64,000 nt of DNA from Amycolatopsis aidingensis (GCF_018885265.1 NZ_CP076538.1:310001-374000); one strand, 5' to 3'. Shown: positions 48,855 through 58,508, counted from the first letter of the stretch. Notes: generated from the letters alone by a model not told the origin. Numbers and translations are program-made.

Positions 48855-50678
48855 ATGTGTGGAATCGTCGGCTACCTCGGTGGCCGCGCGGCGGAACCGA
48901 TCCTGCTGGAGGGACTGCACCGGCTGGAGTACCGGGGGTACGACTCGGCAGGCATCGCGGTGGCCCATCGCGGCAGGGCGCGGGTGACCAAGGCCGCGGT
49001 GCGGGTCGGTGAGCTGCGTGAGCTGGTCGGCAAGGGCACCGGCGCCCAGGTCGGCATCGCGCACACCCGGTGGGCGACGCACGGCGAGCCCACCGACGCC
49101 AACGCCCACCCGCATCTGGACGCCGAGGGCCGGATCGCGGTGGTACACAACGGGATCATCGAGAACGCCGAGTACCTGCGGACCAAGCTGGCCGCCGACG
49201 GGGTGGAGTTCGCCTCGGACACCGACACCGAGGCACTGGCGCACCTGATCGCCGCGGCCCTGCCGACCAGCGCGGGCCTCGAGGAGGCGGTGCGCTCGGC
49301 GCTGCGCGGGGTCGAGGGCGCCTACGGGCTGGTGGTGCTGGACGTGCGCAATCCAGGGGAGCTGGTGGTCGCCCGCAACGGCAGCCCGATCGTGCTCGGG
49401 ATCGGTGACGGGGAGATGTTCGTGGCCTCCGATGTTGCGGCACTGGTGCGCTACACCCAGCGCGTGGTGTACCTGGACGACGGCGAGCTGGCCACCATCG
49501 CCGCGGATGACTACCGCACCAGCACCCTGCAGGCGCGCCGTACGGCCAAGGAACCGACCATTGTGGACGTCGCAGAGGACGACTACCAGCTCGGCGAGTT
49601 CACCGACTTCATGCGCAAGGAGATGCACGAGCAGGCCGAGGCGGTACGGCGCGCGCTGCTCGGCAGGCTGGAGGAGCGGTTCGCCACCGCGCACCTCGGC
49701 GGGATCGGCCTGGACGCGCACGCGCTGCGCTCGGTGCGGCGGGTGAAGTTCCTCGGCTGCGGCTCGGCCTACTACGCGGGCCAGCTCGGCGCGAACCTGG
49801 TCGAGGAGCTGGCCAGGCTGCCGGCGGACGCCGAGCCCGCCTCGGAGTTCCGCTACCGCAACCCGGTGGTCGATCCGGACACCCTGTACGTCGCGGTCAG
49901 CCAGTCCGGGGAGACCGCGGACACCCTGGCCGCGGTGCAGGAACTGGGCCGCAAGGGCGGCCGGGTGATCGGCGTGGTCAACGTGGTCGGCAGCGCGATC
50001 GCCAGGGAATGCGGCAGCGGGGTGTTCCTGCACGCCGGCCCCGAGGTCTCGGTGGCCTCCACCAAGGCCGTCACGAACATGAGCGTGTGCTTCGCGATGC
50101 TCGCCCTGCTACTGGGCCGGATGCGGGACCTTTCGGTGGCGAACGGCCGCCGGATCGTCACCGCGCTGGCCGACCTGCCCGCGCGGATCGCCGAGATCCT
50201 CGCGGCCGAGGAGGAGATCGCCGAGGTGGCCCGCCGGTTCGGCGAGGCTCGGCATATGTTCTTCATCGGCAGGGTGCGCGGCTGGCCGGTGGCCAGGGAG
50301 GGCGCGCAGAAGCTCAAGGAGATCTCCTACGTGCACGCCGAGGCATACCAGGCGGCCGAGCTCAAGCACGGCCCGCTGGCGCTGATCGACGAGCGGATGC
50401 CCTCGGTGGTGCTGGTGCCCGACGACGATCTGCGCACCAAGAACATCGGCACGATCGAGCAGATCAGGGCGCGCGGCGGCCCGGTGATCGCGGTGAGCAA
50501 CGCCGAGCTGCCGGACGGCCTCGCCGACGCGGTGCTGCCGGTGCCGCGCAGCGAACCGGAACTGGACCCGATCCTGTTCACCATCCCGCTACAGCTGTTC
50601 GCCTACCACCTGGCGACGCATCTCGGCCGGGATATCGACAAGCCGCGCAACCTGGCCAAGAGCGTCACCGTGGAGTAG
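48855..50678 (+). CDS. glmS: Glutamine-fructose-6-phosphate aminotransferase (isomerising)
   Basis: The enzyme makes glucosamine-6-phosphate for cell-wall and glycan synthesis. The N-terminal nucleophile is Cys2 in MCGIVGYLGGR, with RLEYRGYDSAGIA and TRWATHGEPTDANAHP in the glutaminase domain. Two SIS domains follow, with SQSGETADTLAA in the first and the terminal LAKSVTVE. Length 607 residues is normal. The start is unambiguous because Cys2 must be exposed. It converges on the aminotransferase gene with 3 bases between stops. Actinomycetes often have two glmS copies; this may be either. Confidence 0.96.
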   Translation: MCGIVGYLGGRAAEPILLEGLHRLEYRGYDSAGIAVAHRGRARVTKAAVRVGELRELVGKGTGAQVGIAHTRWATHGEPTDANAHPHLDAEGRIAVVHNGIIENAEYLRTKLAADGVEFASDTDTEALAHLIAAALPTSAGLEEAVRSALRGVEGAYGLVVLDVRNPGELVVARNGSPIVLGIGDGEMFVASDVAALVRYTQRVVYLDDGELATIAADDYRTSTLQARRTAKEPTIVDVAEDDYQLGEFTDFMRKEMHEQAEAVRRALLGRLEERFATAHLGGIGLDAHALRSVRRVKFLGCGSAYYAGQLGANLVEELARLPADAEPASEFRYRNPVVDPDTLYVAVSQSGETADTLAAVQELGRKGGRVIGVVNVVGSAIARECGSGVFLHAGPEVSVASTKAVTNMSVCFAMLALLLGRMRDLSVANGRRIVTALADLPARIAEILAAEEEIAEVARRFGEARHMFFIGRVRGWPVAREGAQKLKEISYVHAEAYQAAELKHGPLALIDERMPSVVLVPDDDLRTKNIGTIEQIRARGGPVIAVSNAELPDGLADAVLPVPRSEPELDPILFTIPLQLFAYHLATHLGRDIDKPRNLAKSVTVE

Positions 50679-50681
50679 CCG

Positions 50682-51746
50682 TCAGGAACTACGCTGGAAG
50701 CCGCGGGCCGCGTCCAGGAAGGTGTCGTTCTCCTCCGGGGTGCCGATGGTGACCCGCGCACCATCGCCTGCGAACGGCCGCACCACCACCTTGCTGGCCA
50801 GCGCGTGCTCGGCGAACTCCTCGGTGCGCTCGCCCAGCGGCAGCCAGACGAAGTTGGCTTGGCTCTCCGGCACCACGTAGCCCGCGGCCAGCAGTTCCCC
50901 GCGCACCCGGTCCCGCTCGGCGGTGATCTCCGTGCACCTGGCCAGCAGCTCGGCCTTTGCGTCCAGGGAGGCGATGGCCGCGGCCTGCGCGAGGGCGTTC
51001 ACGCTGAACGGCACGTACACCTTGCGCAGCGCCGTGGTGACGTGCGCCGGGGCGACCGCGTAGCCGACCCGCAGCCCGGCCAGCCCGTAGGCCTTGGAGA
51101 AGGTGCGCAGCACGGCGACGTTCTCCCGTTCGCCTGCGAGTTCGATACCGTCCGGCACCTCGGGGTCGGTGACGAACTCGCGGTAGGCCTCGTCCAGCAC
51201 CACCAGCACGTCCGCGGGCACCTGGTCCAGGAACCGTTCCAGTGCCGCGCGGCGTACCGCGGTGCCGGTGGGGTTGTTCGGGTTGCACACGAACACCAGC
51301 CGGGTCTTCGGGGTGATCGCCGCGAGCATCGCGTCCAGGTCGTGCGTGTGGGTGGCATCCAGCGGGACGGTGACCTGGTCCGCCCCGGCCACCTGGGTGA
51401 CGATCGGGTACGCCTCGAACGACCGCCAGGCGAACAGGGCCTGCTCGCCTGGCACGCACAGCGCCTGCACCAGCTGCTGGCACAGGGAGACCGAACCGCA
51501 GCCGACGGCGATCCGCTCGGCAGGCACCGCCAGTTCCTCGGCCAGCCGGTCCACCAGCGCCCAGGCCCCCATGTCCGGGTACCGGTTCACCTCGCTCGCG
51601 GCCCGCGCGATCGCCTCCGCGACGCTCGGCAGCGGGCCACCGGGAACCTCGTTGCTCGCCAGCTTGATCGCTCCGGTCACCGTGCGCCCGGGAACGTACT
51701 TCGGCAGGGACTCCAGGTCGGCGCGGGTGGGGACGGTCGGCGGCAT
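50682..51746 (-). CDS. HisC/Pat-type histidinol-phosphate or aromatic aminotransferase
   Basis: This fold-type I PLP enzyme of 354 residues shows [15 protein letters not shown] near the start, [10 protein letters not shown] (153-162), DEAYREF and the PLP lysine Lys218 in [15 protein letters not shown] late Arg in [12 protein letters not shown] binds the substrate acid group. It resembles the actinobacterial Pat subgroup (aromatic aminotransferase) that lies outside the his operon, and no his genes are near. Both activities are possible. Confidence 0.88.
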   Translation of the reverse strand: MPPTVPTRADLESLPKYVPGRTVTGAIKLASNEVPGGPLPSVAEAIARAASEVNRYPDMGAWALVDRLAEELAVPAERIAVGCGSVSLCQQLVQALCVPGEQALFAWRSFEAYPIVTQVAGADQVTVPLDATHTHDLDAMLAAITPKTRLVFVCNPNNPTGTAVRRAALERFLDQVPADVLVVLDEAYREFVTDPEVPDGIELAGERENVAVLRTFSKAYGLAGLRVGYAVAPAHVTTALRKVYVPFSVNALAQAAAIASLDAKAELLARCTEITAERDRVRGELLAAGYVVPESQANFVWLPLGERTEEFAEHALASKVVVRPFAGDGARVTIGTPEENDTFLDAARGFQRSS

Positions 51747-51872
51747 GATCGCGGCTCCTTGCTGTTTCGCTGGACAACTCGCCAGGTCATGGCGTGTGTG
51801 GACACGTTATCTCGCCCCGGGTCGTGCTCGTCATGTTGACTTGGGTTCACACCGAGGTGGTTGAGTGGGCAC

Positions 51873-52535
51873 ATGACGCAGACGCACACCGACAACCACC
51901 AGCGGGACGACGGCCGGGCGGTACGCCTCACCTATGCCGAACCCGAGGGGGTGGTGCGGGGTGGCCTGGTCGTCCTGCACGAAGCCGAAGGGGTCACCGA
52001 CGGCGTGCGGCTGCTGGTTTCCAGCCTGGCGGAGGAGGGCTGGCTCGCGGTGGCTCCGCACCTGTACGAGACCGGTCCCGCGGATGTGGACACGCTCACC
52101 TGCGACGGGGTACTCGCGGCCACCGACGTGACCCTGGCGTGGCTGGTGGACCGGGGGATCAGCGCGGACCTGCTCGGGGTGGTCGGCTTCGACATCGGCG
52201 GCACCGCGGCGCTGGTGGTGGCGACCCGCAGGGAGCTGGGCGCGGCGGTGACCGTCGGTGGGCCCGGCATCAGCAAGCCGGTTTCCAGCGATATCCCGCC
52301 ACTGGTGGAGGTGGCAGGCACACTGGTGTCGCCATGGCTCGGCATCTACGGGGACACCGGCGAGGAGATCGACGTGGCCGAGGTAGAACTGCTGCGTGAG
52401 GCGGCCTCGGCGGCGTCGGTGGCCACCAACGTGGTCCGCTATCCAGGGGCCAACCACCGCTTCGATGCCGACCCTGAGGCCGCGGCCGAGGCATGGGAAC
52501 GGACCCTGGCCTGGTTCGACGCGCATCTGCGCTGA
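51873..52535 (+). CDS. Dienelactone-hydrolase-family protein with Asp at the nucleophile site
   Basis: The alpha/beta-hydrolase fold is seen in VLHEAEGVTDGVRLLVSSLA (Glu37) and VAPHLYE, with a late NHRFDADPEAAAEAW (His195). The nucleophile elbow that reads GFCxGG in true dienelactone hydrolases is GFDIGG here (Asp107). Without the cysteine, the classical reaction is unlikely; an Asp nucleophile would make it more like a dehalogenase or epoxide hydrolase. ATG 51873 is preferred over TTG 51861. Length 220 residues fits the family. Confidence 0.8.
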   Translation: MTQTHTDNHQRDDGRAVRLTYAEPEGVVRGGLVVLHEAEGVTDGVRLLVSSLAEEGWLAVAPHLYETGPADVDTLTCDGVLAATDVTLAWLVDRGISADLLGVVGFDIGGTAALVVATRRELGAAVTVGGPGISKPVSSDIPPLVEVAGTLVSPWLGIYGDTGEEIDVAEVELLREAASAASVATNVVRYPGANHRFDADPEAAAEAWERTLAWFDAHLR

Positions 52536-52668
52536 GTTGAAACCCTTCGGCCCGCTGCTCCGTCTCAGCGATGACCGGAACCGATAATGGCGTTTCGCCC
52601 ACCTCGGGCGGCTCGCACCGGTACGGTTTCGGTCACCCGCAGAGTCCAGCCAAGATGGGGATGACATC

Positions 52669-53112
52669 GTGGCCGAACCCAAGGAATTCCAGGTCAACGC
52701 GCCGTTGGGCGGCGGAATCGCGCCGGTCGCGCGTCAGGCCAAGGCGGTACGCACGCAGGCCAAGGCGGGGCATCTCACCCTGGACGAGGAAGTGGCCAGC
52801 CAGCTGCTGCGTGAACTGAACGAGGTCCAGTCCGAGGTATACGACCTGATCGCGAAGTCGGTGGACGGGCTGGACGCGCAGTTGCGTTTCGGCGACAGCT
52901 TCGTGGGCCAGGTGATGAGCGAGCGGCTACGGCAGGCAGCGGATGGCCCGGACACCGCGGCGCTACCGGTCCTCAGGCTGTTCAGCGAGGCGCTGATGGA
53001 CCTGGAGAACACCGTGCACGATGCGGTCAAGAGCTACCGGAACCAGGACGAGGATGCCGCGGACGCGGCCGCGGCGGTGGAACGGAAGCTGTCTCCGGAA
53101 GGGGGCTATTGA
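52669..53112 (+). CDS. PE-like helical protein
   Basis: The 147-residue protein is almost all helix: ARQAKAVRTQAKAGHLTLDE, SQLLRELNEVQSEVYDLIAK and RLFSEALMDLENTVHDAVKS. The N-terminus VNAPLGGG is the only non-helical stretch. By size, helix pattern and position before a PPE-like and an EspG gene, it is the probable PE-type partner. No YxxxD/E secretion motif is certain. GTG start at 52669; the stop overlaps the next ATG by one base. Confidence 0.6.
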   Translation: MAEPKEFQVNAPLGGGIAPVARQAKAVRTQAKAGHLTLDEEVASQLLRELNEVQSEVYDLIAKSVDGLDAQLRFGDSFVGQVMSERLRQAADGPDTAALPVLRLFSEALMDLENTVHDAVKSYRNQDEDAADAAAAVERKLSPEGGY

Positions 53113-54275
53113 TGCAGCCGCATGGATATCCGGCGGACCAACCGCCATCCCCCCGTTGTCTGCCGTTCCCGCCGCCCGACTGGGGTGAATCGGAGGAACC
53201 CGAGCCGGACGCGGATGACCTCGGCAAGCCGTACGACTGGATGGCCGTCGAGCATCAGGAACTCTACCGGATGGTGCACGACAACGTGAACCTCGCTGGT
53301 GCCGAGGAGGTCTCCCAGAAGTGGCTCGACTTCGGCAGCGATCTGCATGGCATCTCCGAGGGGCTGCGCCGGATCGTGAGCGCCTTCCACGCAGCCTGGA
53401 CCGGTGCGGCCGCGGACCAGGCCAGGCAGGTGTTCGTGAACCTGATGAACTGGTCGCACGACACGGCGAACCAGGGCTGGTCGCTGCACCGCCTGGTCGA
53501 GGAGCAAGCCGAACACGTCAAGGTCGCCAAGGAGACCATGCCGCAGCCGATCAGGGTGATGCCGCTACAACCGGACCGGCCGCTGGAACCGGCGTCCGCG
53601 GACGACGGCACCACCCCGATGTCGGCCAGCCCGTTCACCTCGGGTGGATTCGGCGGGGCCACCGGGCTGGTGGCCGACACCGGGCAGCAGCGGCAGCTGT
53701 TCCTCGACCGGCACCGGCAGGCGGCCGAGGTGATGGAGAAGCTGCAGCGCGACTCGCACGGGGTTTACCGGGAAGTCCCGGAGTTCACCCCGCCGCCGCC
53801 GAGGATCGCCAGGGTTCCGGACGACCCGCCGAAGGAGCCGCCGCGGCCGGACCCGGAGCGGCCGCAGCCGGAGCCGGATGACGGAACCGAAGCCAGCAAC
53901 GTCGGCGGCGGCTCGACCCCGCCGGTCGGCGTGGGCGGCCCCGCGCCGGGTGGCGCGCCCGCACCGGGTGCCTCGTTGCCGCCGAACGCCACGCCCACGG
54001 CCGAGCAGCACGGTGTCGGCGCGCGGGCGGGCACCGGGGCGCCAGGGACGGGCGGAACCACCGCCGCGGCCGCCGGCGCGGGCGGCGGCCAGCGTGCCGG
54101 CATGGGCCCGATGGGGATGCCGATGGGGGCCGGGGGCGCGCGGTCCGGTGGCGGCGAGGACTCCGAGCACCAGCGGCCGTCCTACCTGGAGGAGGACAGC
54201 GACTTCTGGAGCGCGGACGTACCCGTGGTTCCCCCGGTCATCGGTGCGGACCGGCCCGGACAGCGCGAGCAGTAG
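53112..54275 (+). CDS. PPE-like type VII substrate candidate
   Basis: Residues 40-150 form a helical domain with AFHAAWTGAAADQARQVFVN, where WTG takes the place of the WxG turn found in WXG100 and PPE proteins. The C-terminal half is Pro/Gly-rich with low complexity (GTGGTTAAAAGAGGGQRAG), ending in an acidic LEEDSDFWSADVPVV. This is the usual shape of ESX substrates in Pseudonocardiaceae. The EspG gene follows 9 bases after the stop. ATG 53112 is chosen; the TTG before it adds one residue only. Confidence 0.65.
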   Translation: MQPHGYPADQPPSPRCLPFPPPDWGESEEPEPDADDLGKPYDWMAVEHQELYRMVHDNVNLAGAEEVSQKWLDFGSDLHGISEGLRRIVSAFHAAWTGAAADQARQVFVNLMNWSHDTANQGWSLHRLVEEQAEHVKVAKETMPQPIRVMPLQPDRPLEPASADDGTTPMSASPFTSGGFGGATGLVADTGQQRQLFLDRHRQAAEVMEKLQRDSHGVYREVPEFTPPPPRIARVPDDPPKEPPRPDPERPQPEPDDGTEASNVGGGSTPPVGVGGPAPGGAPAPGASLPPNATPTAEQHGVGARAGTGAPGTGGTTAAAAGAGGGQRAGMGPMGMPMGAGGARSGGGEDSEHQRPSYLEEDSDFWSADVPVVPPVIGADRPGQREQ

Positions 54276-54284
54276 GGAGTATCG

Positions 54285-55058
54285 GTGCGCGACCCCGACT
54301 CGGGCTGGATCCAGCTGTACCCTGGGGAGTTCGCCCTGCTCTGGTCCGAGCTCGGCCTCGGCGACCTGCCGCCGACACTCGAGATCCGCCCGCGCGGCCG
54401 GACGGCCACGGCGCGGGAGCGGCTGATCGAGGGTGCCAGCGCCACGCTGGCCGAGCGGGACCTGGGCACGGTGAGCAGGCCGGCACGGGACCTCGCCGGG
54501 CTGCTACGCCAGCTCGCCGAAGCCGAGTTGCGGGTCGACCTGGAGGTGGAGCGCGCGGACTTCGCCTTCCGCGCGGTCGCCGGGAGCGGCCGGGGCGGCG
54601 CGGTGACCGCGGGTTTCGCCGGGGCCGAGCTGCGCATCGGGCCGGTACGGCCGACGAACCTGGTGCCCACCATGCTGGAGGTGCTCACCCCGTTGGACGC
54701 GGGTGTCGGCAGCCCGGCCAACGTGCGCGTCGGCGACTACACCCGTGCCTGCGAGCAGGGCGAGCAGGGCGGCACGGACGGGTTCATCGGCGTGCTGCGG
54801 GATGCCGGGTTGCGGCCGCCGGAGGTGAACACGCTGGTGCGTGCGGTGACCAAGCGGGCAGGCGGCGGGCAGCTCGGCGGCAGCGTGCGTACCAGGGCGG
54901 GCCGCTGGGCACGGGCCCAGAGTCCTGTCGGCTGGGTTGACACCGAGGAAGGCCGGTTTGCCTTGCGGCGCAACGGTGATTGGGTCACGGTCACCCCGGT
55001 GGACCTGCCGAGGTTGCACGCGATGGCCGAGGAACTGGTCGCCGACCTGGCGGGCTGA
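54285..55058 (+). CDS. EspG-family ESX chaperone
   Basis: The 257-residue protein has the EspG outline: LYPGEFALLWSELGLGDLPP at the start, an RLIEGASATLAERDL block, a beta-rich centre and a terminal GWVDTEEGRFALRRNGDWVT. EspG proteins bind PE-PPE pairs in the cytoplasm and deliver them to a type VII secretion system. The two genes before it fit such a pair. No EccB/C/D or MycP genes are in the window. GTG start at 54285. Confidence 0.8.
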   Translation: MRDPDSGWIQLYPGEFALLWSELGLGDLPPTLEIRPRGRTATARERLIEGASATLAERDLGTVSRPARDLAGLLRQLAEAELRVDLEVERADFAFRAVAGSGRGGAVTAGFAGAELRIGPVRPTNLVPTMLEVLTPLDAGVGSPANVRVGDYTRACEQGEQGGTDGFIGVLRDAGLRPPEVNTLVRAVTKRAGGGQLGGSVRTRAGRWARAQSPVGWVDTEEGRFALRRNGDWVTVTPVDLPRLHAMAEELVADLAG

Positions 55059-55090
55059 CCGGGGGCCGCGCGCTCGTTACGCTGGCCGTC

Positions 55091-57064
55091 ATGACCAATG
55101 ACGCTCCTGAGGTGCTCTGGCGGCCGGACCCCAACCGGGTCGAACACACCAAGATCGAGGCATTCCGTTCCTGGCTACGCGCCGAGCGGGGAGTGGCGGT
55201 CACCGACTACCACGAGCTGTGGGAGTTCTCCACCAGCTCGCCAGCCGAGTTCTGGGGTGCGGCCGCCGAGTTCCTCGGGGTGCGCTGGCACGACCAGCCG
55301 GGCGAGGTGCTGACCGGGAACGAGTTGCCGGGGGCGCGCTGGTTCAGCGGCGGCACCCTGAACTACGCCGAGCACGCGCTGGCCGGTGGGGTGGCAGGCG
55401 CGGCCAAGGAGGACGACGAGCTGGCGGTGATCTTCCACCGCGAGGACGGCCGTTCCGAGCGGCTGACCTACGGCGAACTGCGTTCCCGGGTGGGCGCGGC
55501 CAGGGCCGGGCTGCGCGCGCTCGGTGTTGGCAAGGGGGACCGGGTGGTCGCGCTGGCCCCGAACTGCCCGCAGACGCTGATCGCCTTCCTCGCCGCCGCG
55601 AGTATCGGCGCGGTCTGGTCGTCCTGTTCGCCGGACTTCGGCGTGCGCGCCACCGCCGACCGGTTCACCCAGATCGAGCCGAAGGTGCTGCTGGCCGTCA
55701 ACGGGTACGTCTACAATGGACGAAAGTTCGATACCAGGTCCACAGTGGAGGAACTACGCGGGCAGTTGCCGTCGCTGGCTGCCACCGTGCTGGTCGACTA
55801 CCTGGACGGCGGCTCGATGCCGGAGGTTCGGGACTGGGACGCGCTGCTGGCCGAGCACGATGGGGCGCCGCTCGAGTTCGACCCGGTGGAGTTCGACCAC
55901 CCGCTGTGGGTGTTGTACTCCTCGGGCACCACCGGGCTGCCGAAGGGGATCGTGCACGGCCACGGCGGAATCGTGGTGGAGCATCTGAAGGCGCTGGCGC
56001 TGCAGAGCGATCTCGGGCCGGGTGAGCGGTTCTTCTGGTTCACCACGACCGGCTGGATGATGTGGAACTTCCTCGTCTCCGGCCTGCTGGTTGGCTCGAC
56101 GGTCGTGCTGTACGACGGCAGCCCCGGTCATCCGGACCTGAACGTGCTGTGGCAGCTCGCCGAGCAGCACCGGGTCACCTACTTCGGTACCTCGGCGCCG
56201 TTCGTGCAAAGCTGCCTGAAGGCGCAGCTGAAGCCTGCGCAGCGGTACGACCTTTCCGCGCTGCGGGCCATCGGGTCCACCGGGGCTCCGCTGAGCCAGG
56301 AGGGCTTCCGCTGGATCGCCGATGAGATCGGCAGGGGCGTGCAGATCTGCTCGGTCTCCGGTGGCACGGACCTGTGCACCGCGTTCGTCGGCTCGGCGCC
56401 GGACGTCCCGGTCTGGCTGGGCGAGCTGTCCTGCCGGTCGCTGGGTGCCGCCGTCGCGGCCTTCGACGAGCAGGGCAACTCGCTGATCGAGGAGGTCGGT
56501 GAGCTGATGATCACCGCGCCGATGCCATCGATGCCGGTGTTCTTCTGGAACGATCCGGATGGCTCCCGGCTGCGTGCCGCCTACTTCGAGGACTACCCGG
56601 GCAACTGGCGGCACGGCGACTGGATCCGGATCACCAACCGCGGCTCCGCGGTCATCTACGGGCGCAGTGACTCGACGCTGAACCGCGGCGGCGTGCGGAT
56701 GGGCACGGCCGAGTTCTACCGCGTGGTCGAGAGCCTCGACGCGGTCACCGACTCGCTGGTGATCGACACCTCGGCAGGCGGCGAGGGCGAGCTGTTGTGC
56801 TTCCTGGTCCTCGCGCCCGGAGCCGAGCTGGCCGAGCTCGAGCCCACCCTGCGCAAGGAGCTGCGCTCGGCGCTGTCCCCCCGGCACGTCCCGGACCGGT
56901 TCGTGGTGGTCGAGGAGGTGCCGCGCACCCTGAACGGCAAGAAGTGCGAGGTCCCGGTGAAGAAGATCCTCTCCGGGGTCGCCCCGGAACGCGCGGTGAG
57001 CGAGGACGCGCTGGCCAACCCCGAGTCGCTTACCCCGTTCGTGGAGCTCGCGGGCAAGGACTGA
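55091..57064 (+). CDS. Acetoacetyl-CoA synthetase
   Basis: The enzyme activates acetoacetate to its CoA ester with ATP. The N-terminal segment LWEFSTSSPAEFWGAAAEFL is typical of the acetoacetate-CoA ligases. The AMP-binding P-loop YSSGTTGLPKGIVH lies near residues 275-288, and the acylation lysine in RTLNGKKCEVPVKKI near the end. At 657 residues the length is normal. Start ATG 55091; the longer frame overlaps the EspG gene. In actinomycetes it feeds lipid or polyketide synthesis from ketone bodies. Confidence 0.9.
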   Translation: MTNDAPEVLWRPDPNRVEHTKIEAFRSWLRAERGVAVTDYHELWEFSTSSPAEFWGAAAEFLGVRWHDQPGEVLTGNELPGARWFSGGTLNYAEHALAGGVAGAAKEDDELAVIFHREDGRSERLTYGELRSRVGAARAGLRALGVGKGDRVVALAPNCPQTLIAFLAAASIGAVWSSCSPDFGVRATADRFTQIEPKVLLAVNGYVYNGRKFDTRSTVEELRGQLPSLAATVLVDYLDGGSMPEVRDWDALLAEHDGAPLEFDPVEFDHPLWVLYSSGTTGLPKGIVHGHGGIVVEHLKALALQSDLGPGERFFWFTTTGWMMWNFLVSGLLVGSTVVLYDGSPGHPDLNVLWQLAEQHRVTYFGTSAPFVQSCLKAQLKPAQRYDLSALRAIGSTGAPLSQEGFRWIADEIGRGVQICSVSGGTDLCTAFVGSAPDVPVWLGELSCRSLGAAVAAFDEQGNSLIEEVGELMITAPMPSMPVFFWNDPDGSRLRAAYFEDYPGNWRHGDWIRITNRGSAVIYGRSDSTLNRGGVRMGTAEFYRVVESLDAVTDSLVIDTSAGGEGELLCFLVLAPGAELAELEPTLRKELRSALSPRHVPDRFVVVEEVPRTLNGKKCEVPVKKILSGVAPERAVSEDALANPESLTPFVELAGKD

Positions 57065-57105
57065 GCGTGACGGCGGTCACCGGCCGTGTCCGGGGAGGGG
57101 GTGCT

Positions 57106-57135
57106 TTGCCGCGGCCCGAGGCGGATGTGTACTCT
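57106..57135 (+). promoter_or_regulatory. Probable tRNA promoter
   Basis: TTGCCG (57106-57111) and TACTCT (57130-57135) have an 18-base spacer and lie 24 bases before tRNA-Ser. They fit an actinobacterial sigma-70 promoter. Confidence 0.45.
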
Positions 57136-57159
57136 ATCCCGGCAGTGGTCGTTGACCTG

Positions 57160-57249
57160 GGAGGCTTCGCCTAGTCTGGTCTATGGCGCCGCACTGCTAA
57201 TGCGGTTGGGGGTAACCCCCCCTCCCGGGTTCAAATCCCGGAGCCTCCG
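57160..57249 (+). tRNA. tRNA-Ser (GCT)
   Basis: The acceptor stem GGAGGCT (57160-57166) pairs with AGCCTCC (57242-57248), with discriminator G57249. The anticodon loop CACTGCTAATG holds GCT, reading AGC/AGU serine codons. The extra arm GGGGGTAACCCCCC is long, as in serine tRNAs, and the T arm is CCGGG-TTCAAAT-CCCGG. No CCA is encoded. Confidence 0.96.
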
Positions 57250-57312
57250 CCGGGTTCTCGGTCCCACCCCGAGAACCGGATTGCTAGCACTGCTAGCCTG
57301 ACAACTGAACAT

Positions 57313-57385
57313 GCGCCCGTAGCTCAACGGATAGAGCATCTGACTACGGATCAGAAGGTTAGGGGTTCGAATCCCTTCGGGCGCG
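57313..57385 (+). tRNA. tRNA-Arg (ACG)
   Basis: GCGCCCG (57313-57319) pairs with CGGGCGC (57378-57384), with discriminator G57385. The anticodon loop CTACGGA has ACG, which reads CGN arginine codons after deamination. The T arm contains GGGGTTCGAATCCC. Its 3' part is imperfectly repeated at 60461-60540, the far end of the island. Confidence 0.96.
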
Positions 57386-57437
57386 CGTCTGGTTGAGACA
57401 GCAAGAACCCCCAGCCGAGCTGGGGGTTTCTTCTTGT
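57355..57437 (+). repeat. Putative attL: tRNA-Arg 3' end and trailer
   Basis: The stretch from AAGGTTAGGGGTTCGAATC in the T arm through TCTGGTTGAG and the terminator is recognisable again at 60461-60540. It is the probable left end of the island. Confidence 0.55.
57406..57429 (+). terminator. tRNA operon terminator
   Basis: AACCCCCAGC (57406-57415) pairs with GCTGGGGGTT (57419-57428) around CGA, followed by TTCTTCTT. This is a standard rho-independent terminator after tRNA-Arg. Confidence 0.9.
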
Positions 57438-57630
57438 CGGAGACCGTGAGGGCGGCCTTGCTGGTCTCAGTTGTTGACCTTTGGCCCGGGTCTAAGGCCC
57501 GCCCCCTGCTTGTCGTATCCGTGGTGGGACATCCGGTGCGTGCGACCTCAAGAGTTGACCCCGGTGCAGTGAACCGTCTCCGCCATGGTGTGCCGTTCGT
57601 GGGTCTTGAGCCGTCGGCGATGATGGCGGC

Positions 57631-58452
57631 ATGAGCAAGAGACCGTTGCCACCTCCGGGCTCATCGGAGCTCGACGTGTTGCCGACCGAGGCGCACAGGT
57701 TGCTGTATGCGTACTTGTACGAGCGACGTGACGAGCCGCCGACGATGCGGGAGATTCGAGCTTACCTGGCTACGAAGTTGGGAGAAGCGCCAGCACAGAC
57801 GGACCGTCGCGTGCGGGACTTGAGGGATCACTTCGACGTGCCGACAGTTCGGTCAGGGACCGATCACCGGTACAAACTGGTTGGATGGTCCAAGGTCGAT
57901 AAGGATGGGTCGAGGAAACGGGTTAGCAACCGGGTGCGCGCCGAGGTGCTCGCACCGCAGCGGTGCGCGCAGTGTGGACGTCAGCCATTACAACATGGCG
58001 TAGTGCTAGCCGTTGACCACAAGGTCCCGCGCGAATGGGGCGGTACCGATGATATCGACAACCTTCAGCCGCTGTGCGAGGAGTGTAATGCCGGCAAGAA
58101 GGACTTCTACGCCACATACAATGAGTACGCTGATGAGATTGCTGCGGCTTCGGTCCACCCCGAGCCGCATGGCCGGATCGGGGAACTTCTGAAAGCCTTC
58201 CGCGGGAACTGGGCACCTTCCAGCCTCATTGGCGTCGTTGCATCGATGCAACAATACCAGGAAGACTGGCACAAACGCATGCGGGAACTTCGTCTGCTGG
58301 GGTGGAAAATTAGGTCAAAACGAGCAAAAGACCCAATAACGGGACGTACCAATACCTGGTATCGAGCCGAGCGCTGGGAGCCGTGGCCCGAAGGTTCGAT
58401 TCGTGCAGAGGTGGCGCGCCGAGACCCGTCGAATAAGCGTAACAAGCGCTGA
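57631..58452 (+). CDS. HNH restriction endonuclease candidate
   Basis: The 273-residue protein has a C-terminal HNH/zinc domain: CAQCGRQPLQHGVVLAVDHK, then NLQPLCEECNAGKKDF (about 112-160). The two CxxC pairs bind zinc, and the VDHK histidine is catalytic. Residues 20-86 are a helical domain ending TVRSGTDHRYKLVGW, similar to the tail of the methyltransferase encoded on the other strand. Next to a C5 methyltransferase and a Vsr nuclease, this is the likely restriction enzyme of a type II system. The codon usage is less GC-biased than in the surrounding chromosome. Confidence 0.8.
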   Translation: MSKRPLPPPGSSELDVLPTEAHRLLYAYLYERRDEPPTMREIRAYLATKLGEAPAQTDRRVRDLRDHFDVPTVRSGTDHRYKLVGWSKVDKDGSRKRVSNRVRAEVLAPQRCAQCGRQPLQHGVVLAVDHKVPREWGGTDDIDNLQPLCEECNAGKKDFYATYNEYADEIAAASVHPEPHGRIGELLKAFRGNWAPSSLIGVVASMQQYQEDWHKRMRELRLLGWKIRSKRAKDPITGRTNTWYRAERWEPWPEGSIRAEVARRDPSNKRNKR

Positions 58453-58508
58453 CGGTCGCCGGGTTACCCATTCATCCCAACGGAGTGGAAGCGGCAACTA
58501 ACGACGTC

